A DNA stretch of 64,000 bases from Otis tarda (taxonomy: Eukaryota; Chordata; Aves; Otidiformes; Otididae), in NCBI GenBank assembly GCA_026413225.1, contig CM048552.1, positions 60,713,001 to 60,777,000 on the forward strand, read 5' to 3'. Under the pieces are notes generated by a model that was not told where the DNA came from, did no database searches, and saw nothing but the letters and a program-made list of their open reading frames with translations. Below are positions 60,516-64,000 of the stretch, piece by piece (the stretch's first letter is position 1; the number at the start of each line of letters is the position of its first letter). The position numbers and the translations under genes were made by a program.

Positions 60516-63500
60516 ATGCCCAGGCAGCATTAGCCATTAGGCCCAGGGAGCAGGCAGGCCAGCTGGTGAAGCATCATCCCCAAACCCTTTTCGGACCTCC
60601 ACTTCAACTGAAGAGGGTCCTCTACTCAGTAAGCATCACCTAGATTTTATGCTTCTACACATTCACCCTTACTAAAATTACGCAAATTGGGCTGCCACTC
60701 AAATCACTAGGCATTCAAAACTCTGTATTAATGATTTGCAGTTTTCCTCTTCTCCATTTACCATAGCCCTAACTTTTGCATCCTCTGTAAGCTTGATTAA
60801 TAAATGACTATGTTTTGTTCTGGATCATAAATTAGAACATTTAACTAGCGTTAGCCCAAAATCTGGTCCCCAAGGGATCCCATGGGAAATGTATCTGCTT
60901 AGTGATGGTTTCCCAGTTACAGCTATTTTTACAAACTGTCAAACATTTTTAAAATCAGTATTATGTGTGCCAGATTGATATGCATTCACTTGCCAATTTA
61001 ACTTTTGGTTTATTTATTCCCATATGCACCTGTATAGGAGTAGTTCTGACATTCAAATATTGTATCATTAAAACAAAGAAGGATCATCAGCTTGAAGAAT
61101 TAATTTTAAAACATTTACTTGTGAAAAAAATGCTTAGGTTAAGTTGTCTTGTCTTTAACCCTACATGGCTGCAGAGAAGGCTTCTGTCATGTACTGTAGT
61201 CTTGCTTTGCTCTCAACTCTGCGTGGGTTAATTTTATCACAAGTTCTTGAAAGCTGAAACAGTGAAACTGCATTTTAATTGGAAATATTTTACACTTTCA
61301 GCTTAAAAATATAAAGTGGAATAAAAATTACAGTTCAAGTGATGCTTTCTCAAGCCACAGGGTTAAATGGCAAAGAGGACTGACCTGGAGGGAACAATCT
61401 CAGAAGGCAGCTGCTTTTGGTGTAATCCTTACGTTTTATGCTGAAAACTCCATTTGTCTTCATTAAATATTAATCAGCCATTGCCAAGGAGGTACGTATA
61501 AAAGCTGTGTTAAATAATAGAACCCAACAAGTGAAAAAATCTGATTTGACTTCAAATTTACAATAAGGGGTTGTCACATATTACCCCTTTCCAAGCTGAG
61601 ATAAATCATCTCAGCTCCATGAACTCAAATGCATCTCTATCCTTCTACATGACTGGGAATCACACCTGAACTGTTTAGGGTGAAAGGAAGGTTTACCAAG
61701 ATCGACTGCTTGAGTCGGCAGCAGGCAAAGCAGCCAAAGCACTTTACTCAGCTGGGAAGGACACCATTTGTGTGCATATGTGCAGCTGTTCACACAGGTA
61801 TGATACGAGTGACTGTACTACATCCATAAATGAGTGAGCATATATATGCATTATTGATGCTGACATAGCACACCAGTGTTTTACCCACCACCAGATGCCG
61901 GATTTTTTTTTTAATTTTGTAATTACTTCCTTTTCAAGGGTTGTAACATGTGTCATGTTTTACTGTTCAAATCCAACAATGAAATGGCAGTTTATTTTCA
62001 TTTCTCCTTTCCATTCTCACTCTTTCGCTCCTATCTATTCCATTAGAGGGTTTCCAGGCTGAAAGCTTAAGTAATATTCAGAGAAAATGGCAATGGGAAT
62101 TTTTCATCTAATAGTCGTCTCTTATTTAATAACCTTTTTTCCAGAACACACCACTTTTCAACTCATCTATTTAATCAAGCTCTTGACATAATATTTTCCT
62201 GTCAAAACCCATTCTATTTTTCCAAAAATCTTTATCCTCTCCTCTCTGACCTTTCCTTTTTTCCTTCCACCAAACCACTTCCTTTGGCATTCTGCTGCTG
62301 CCCCTGCACACCACTACCAATCTTTAAGGCTCATTCCCTGCGAACTGTTTCTCTTCCCTCCTCTCTTCTAATCTATCACCACCACCTGGCTCCCTCCCAC
62401 CGCTCTCCCAAAGCAATTTGCTGGGAAAGATCCCAACTTGCTCCCTAACCTGGCCACCATGCCAGGAAATCGGGTCCCGCTCAATCCAGAGCGAGGGCTG
62501 GCAAAGTGGGCAGAGGAGGTGCTGAAGGCCTAGGGACTTGACTTCAGTTGCTAAGGAGGAACCAGAAAACAACCCTCTCCCATGCATCCCCCCATGTTTC
62601 CAGGGCTTTAATCCCATCCGTGAGCTTGGCATACCTTTTCCATCACCACAGTGTCCCAGCTCCGAGCTTGGCACTCTCACTGCCCTTCTCTATTCCCAGT
62701 GGGCCTCGTCCACCCGGAGGCCCTACATTAGCTAAACACACCAAACGCAAAAGAACGAACAAAAGGCTTGAAAGGCAGGCAAATTACAAGGCCAAGAGCC
62801 ACAGCGCAGGCAGGCCAGGAGGCATGCCTGGGTTTATTTATAGTCTTTACTCAGTGCTTTGTTTTTCCCTGCAGTTAAAGCAGTTAAGAAAGATGACAGA
62901 GGTCAAGGTCGGGAGCACTGTCACAGGCGCACAAAGCACAATCAGGCGAGAGGTTCAGCAGCGATGCTGCAGAGCGCTTTCCCATTTCCCAACAAAGAGG
63001 AGTTTTTCCTTTCCATTTTATACACTCGCTTTCAATTCTCTATCCTAAATGTTTAAACAGAGAGTGGTCATCCTCTCATACAATTAAAGGCTGTGAATAT
63101 GGAAAACAGTCCAAGATTTTATATGTTACTTTTTGACAGGATGCACAAGAAATTTATTCTTCCCACCAAGGCTGTGCTCCAGCTAAAACCAGTGTCAGAA
63201 AAACAAAGATTTCAGGCAAATACAAACACCCTTAGAAATGAAGATCGCCTTTACCTCTACCTCGGCTATACACGTTTCCCTGAAATGGGAACCCTGAATA
63301 GAAAAGAGAATGAGAAGACCTCCCCATTGTCATTAACCTTGCAGAAACCATATTTGCTATACTGCATCTGTGGCTTCCACCAAATGTGTGCTAATTTCAA
63401 ATGAGCTGACTACGCGCATTTAAAAGCAAATCCAAACCACTAGCACTGACTAATTTTGTGGCTCAAGACCTTAGCTATATTCTTTCTTTGCTGTTGTTTT

Positions 63501-64000
63501 GCATTGCCCACGAAATAACAAGAGATATAAAGGCTGTAGATGAAGGTGTGAGTGAACCTGAAAAATCAGAGCTTCTAATCACCATGAGGTAATTGCAACA
63601 CCAAAAAAAAAAAACCAAACCAAAACAAAAACAAACAAACAAAAAACAGCGCGGGATGAAGCTAACCAGTGATTTTATTTAGAGCCTCTCACATGAGTAG
63701 GATTAACGCCACACTCTGCAGATGTTCATTTGTGTCCTCCTTATACTATGGGGAAATTAAAACACAGGGTGGTTTGCTGTATACTCTGCTTACAATGTCA
63801 AGATAATTTAACCATTTCTGTTGCAGATCTGCTGCTTCCTTTCAAAGGGAGAACAGCCTTAATGCCTATATCCTCCATCAGCCCACCCCAGCCCTAGCAC
63901 TCAGAGGACTTCATTCAATTCCTGCCTCACTGAGGAATGTCCTTTTAAGTAGGAAGCTCTCTTTGCAGTCCCCTTGCTGTACTAGTAACGCTACTAAGTG
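60516..64000. other. Non-coding stretch to the window end; longest open frame lies here
   Basis: No gene was recognised. The longest ATG-started frame of the window (166 codons) spans 62548-63048 and is rich in Ser, Pro, Arg and Lys, without domains. A gtttttccctgcag acceptor-like site lies inside it at about 62862-62875. At the right end, an A-rich tract lies at 63603-63647 and a possible reversed MIR scrap near 63735-63785 (ctatggggaaattaaaacac, agggtggtttgctg) was too short to call. Confidence 0.45.
63603..63647 (+). repeat. A-rich simple tract, A12 then CCAAAC/AAAC units
   Basis: Twelve-base A-rich start, then ccaaaccaaaacaaaaacaa and acaaacaaaaaac. It resembles the tracts at 12487-12521 and 56685-56721, all with A-richness on the plus strand. 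Confidence 0.8.

Noticed and set aside
60261..60540. Open frames over the right-hand CR1
   Set aside because: They translate the reverse strand of a LINE 3' end, not a gene.
63735..63785. Possible reversed MIR scrap (ctatggggaaattaaaacac)
   Set aside because: The match is about 30 bases and could be chance.
1..64000. CRISPR arrays, tRNA and rRNA genes, integrases, bacterial operons
   Set aside because: No regularly spaced direct repeats, cloverleaf-consistent tRNA boxes, conserved rRNA strings or long prokaryote-type frames were seen.

Overview
The window looks like non-coding nuclear DNA from a bird. The best evidence is two CR1 LINE 3' ends (4408-4515 and 60375-60515) of the kind typical of modern birds, both in reverse orientation. 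Young repeats are sparse, there are no long poly-A-tailed retrocopies, base composition is AT-leaning as in a macrochromosomal intron or gene desert, and old amniote-wide repeats (MIR-type SINEs) are still readable. Species and chromosome cannot be told from the sequence.

No protein-coding gene, coding exon, rRNA, tRNA or CRISPR array could be supported on either strand. The longest ATG-started frame is 166 codons (62548-63048); it is compositionally biased and resembles no family I know. Nearly all other frames are under 130 codons. The window is either a large intron or an intergenic stretch, and I cannot say which.

Layout from left to right: a MIR-type SINE at 935-1113; one copy of an old palindromic repeat at 3699-3773; a CR1 end at 4408-4515; a small CpG-rich patch at about 9990-10510; a reverse MIR tail at 13399-13456; further palindromic-repeat copies at 15328-15400 and 19246-19317; a near-complete MIR at 21013-21172; a long stem-loop at 30871-30940; a second, perfect 13-bp stem-loop at 35305-35353; two reverse MIRs at 35905-36045 and 37395-37465; a decayed L3/CR1-like LINE tail at 44168-44286; tandem duplications at 20287-20325, 50051-50124 and 55430-55482; a reverse MIR split by an A-rich tract at 56668-56790; and a CR1 end at 60375-60515. 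Homopolymer and A-rich tracts are scattered throughout.

I did not find an undescribed gene system. The observations most worth checking are the microRNA-precursor-like hairpin at 30871-30940, the 13-bp hairpin at 35305-35353, and the three diverged copies of one palindromic repeat. Repeat names rest on recalled consensus motifs and were not checked with a search.
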